Assembly (NCBI GenBank): GCA_023253295.1
Contig: JALRGZ010000219.1
Span: 1 to 5,844 of the forward strand
DNA from: Flavobacterium sp.
Lineage (GTDB): Bacteria; Bacteroidota; Bacteroidia; Flavobacteriales; Flavobacteriaceae
DNA length: 5,844 nucleotides
Direction: 5' to 3'
The notes below the pieces were generated by a model that was given only the letters and a program-made list of their open reading frames with translations, had not been told where the DNA came from and searched no databases. Below, in pieces: positions 5,054 through 5,844 of the stretch. A program made the position numbers and the translations under genes. Numbering within the stretch: the stretch's first letter is position 1; each line of letters starts with the position of its first letter.

Positions 5054-5844
5054 ATGGAAAAAGAACTACAACAAATTCGAGAACAACAAAAAGATTCCTG
5101 GAACAAGTTCTCACCTGGATGGAAAAGATGGGACGCTTTACTTATGGATTGGTTAAAACCTATTGGAGACGAAATGATTAAACAGCTTCATCCTAAACAA
5201 AATGAAATAGTTCTAGACGTTGCATCAGGAACTGGCGAACCCGGTATTAGTATTGCTGCTAAAATTGGGCAAGGAAAAATAATTTTTACGGATCTGTCAA
5301 TAGGAATGTTAGAAATTGCCCGAGCAAACGCTCTTAAAGCAGAGATTAAAAATTTTGAAACCCTTGTTTGTGACGTCTCTGAACTTCCTTTTGAAGACAA
5401 TACTTTTGATATTGTCAGTTGCCGACTTGGTTTCATGTTTTTTCCAGATATGCAAATAGCTGCTAATGAAATAGCAAGAGTGTTAAAACCTGGAGGACGT
5501 ATATCAATATCAGTTTGGTGTGGCCCGGAAAAGAATTTTTGGGTAACCGCTATTGGAGGAATTATCAATAAAAATATGGGATTAACACCTCCACCTGAAG
5601 GAGCTCCGGGAATGTTTCGTTGTGCAAAACCAGATTTAATGACCAATATCTTTAAAAAAGCAGGTTTGAAAAATATTACTGAAACTGAAATAGCAGGAAC
5701 TGTAGATTGCGGAAATACTGAAACCTATTGGAACATGATGACTGAAATAGCCGCTCCATTTGTATCAGCATTAAGCAAAGCCGATGATCAGATGAGAGAA
5801 AAAATTAAAAAAGAAGTCTATGAACTAATCAATGAAAAATACCC
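5054..5844 (+). CDS. Class I SAM-dependent methyltransferase (3' partial)
   Basis: An open frame of 263 codons starts at ATG 5054 and runs off the right edge without a stop. The Rossmann-type SAM site is complete. Motif I is VLDVASGTGEPGISIAA (53-69), with Asp55 and the GTG turn. An acidic end of strand 2 (D80 in IIFTDLS) should bind the ribose, and CDVSELPFEDNTFDIVSCR (106-124) supplies the adenine-side Asp and strand 4. ARVLKPGGRISISVW (141-155) is the late post-motif characteristic of UbiE/COQ5-like Methyltransf_11 proteins. The N terminus, QKDSWNKFSPGWKRWD (12-27), is a common opening of this group and supports the chosen start. In place of the usual GCGTG, motif I has ASGTG, which is common and functional. 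The C-terminal cap, which would set substrate choice, is only partly visible, so a methylated quinone, small molecule or other substrate cannot be chosen. It is not demonstrably linked to the genes upstream. Confidence 0.92.
   Translation, partial: MEKELQQIREQQKDSWNKFSPGWKRWDALLMDWLKPIGDEMIKQLHPKQNEIVLDVASGTGEPGISIAAKIGQGKIIFTDLSIGMLEIARANALKAEIKNFETLVCDVSELPFEDNTFDIVSCRLGFMFFPDMQIAANEIARVLKPGGRISISVWCGPEKNFWVTAIGGIINKNMGLTPPPEGAPGMFRCAKPDLMTNIFKKAGLKNITETEIAGTVDCGNTETYWNMMTEIAAPFVSALSKADDQMREKIKKEVYELINEKY

Noticed and set aside
5188..5646. 152-codon open frame on the minus strand opposite the methyltransferase
   Set aside because: It is antisense to the conserved SAM-binding motifs of a clear methyltransferase. 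Its Pro/Ser/Ile-rich translation is typical of a shadow frame.

Overview
The window looks like a chromosomal stretch from a member of the Bacteroidota, most likely a Flavobacteriaceae species such as Flavobacterium. It is very AT-rich, codons favour A/T in the third position, and start codons are preceded by A-rich sequence instead of clear Shine-Dalgarno motifs. The purL end is of the large single-chain type with a fused glutaminase domain. This placement rests on sequence style and protein resemblance; no database search was made.

Layout. (1) Positions 1-313 hold the C-terminal end of purL (purine biosynthesis), closed by a strong hairpin terminator at 337-367. (2) Positions 435-875 encode a small exported DUF2059 protein, and 934-1359 a HIT-family nucleotide hydrolase or transferase. 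A second strong terminator at 1379-1422 ends this block. (3) Positions 1516-4145 form a co-directional block of three genes. They are a short GNAT-like protein lacking the usual acetyl-CoA loop, a full-length MocR/GntR regulator with an aminotransferase-like domain, and a PhzF-family isomerase whose start overlaps the regulator's end by 20 bases. A hairpin at 4152-4180 closes it. (4) A small convergent gene of unknown function lies on the minus strand (4236-4424). It is followed by about 630 AT-rich bases with no convincing gene. (5) From 5054 a class I SAM-dependent methyltransferase runs off the right edge.

How the genes may work together. The two tight terminators separate purL, the DUF2059/HIT pair and the MocR block into independent transcription units. 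The most interesting unit is the GNAT-like/MocR/PhzF group. A PLP-dependent regulator physically overlaps a metabolic enzyme gene, and short direct repeats lie in front of both the regulator and the GNAT-like gene. A reasonable inference is a small-molecule (amino acid or amine) sensing module that controls its own PhzF enzyme, but the ligand and substrate cannot be read from the sequence. No tRNA, rRNA, CRISPR array, insertion sequence or attachment site was seen. I found no strong evidence for a wholly new system.
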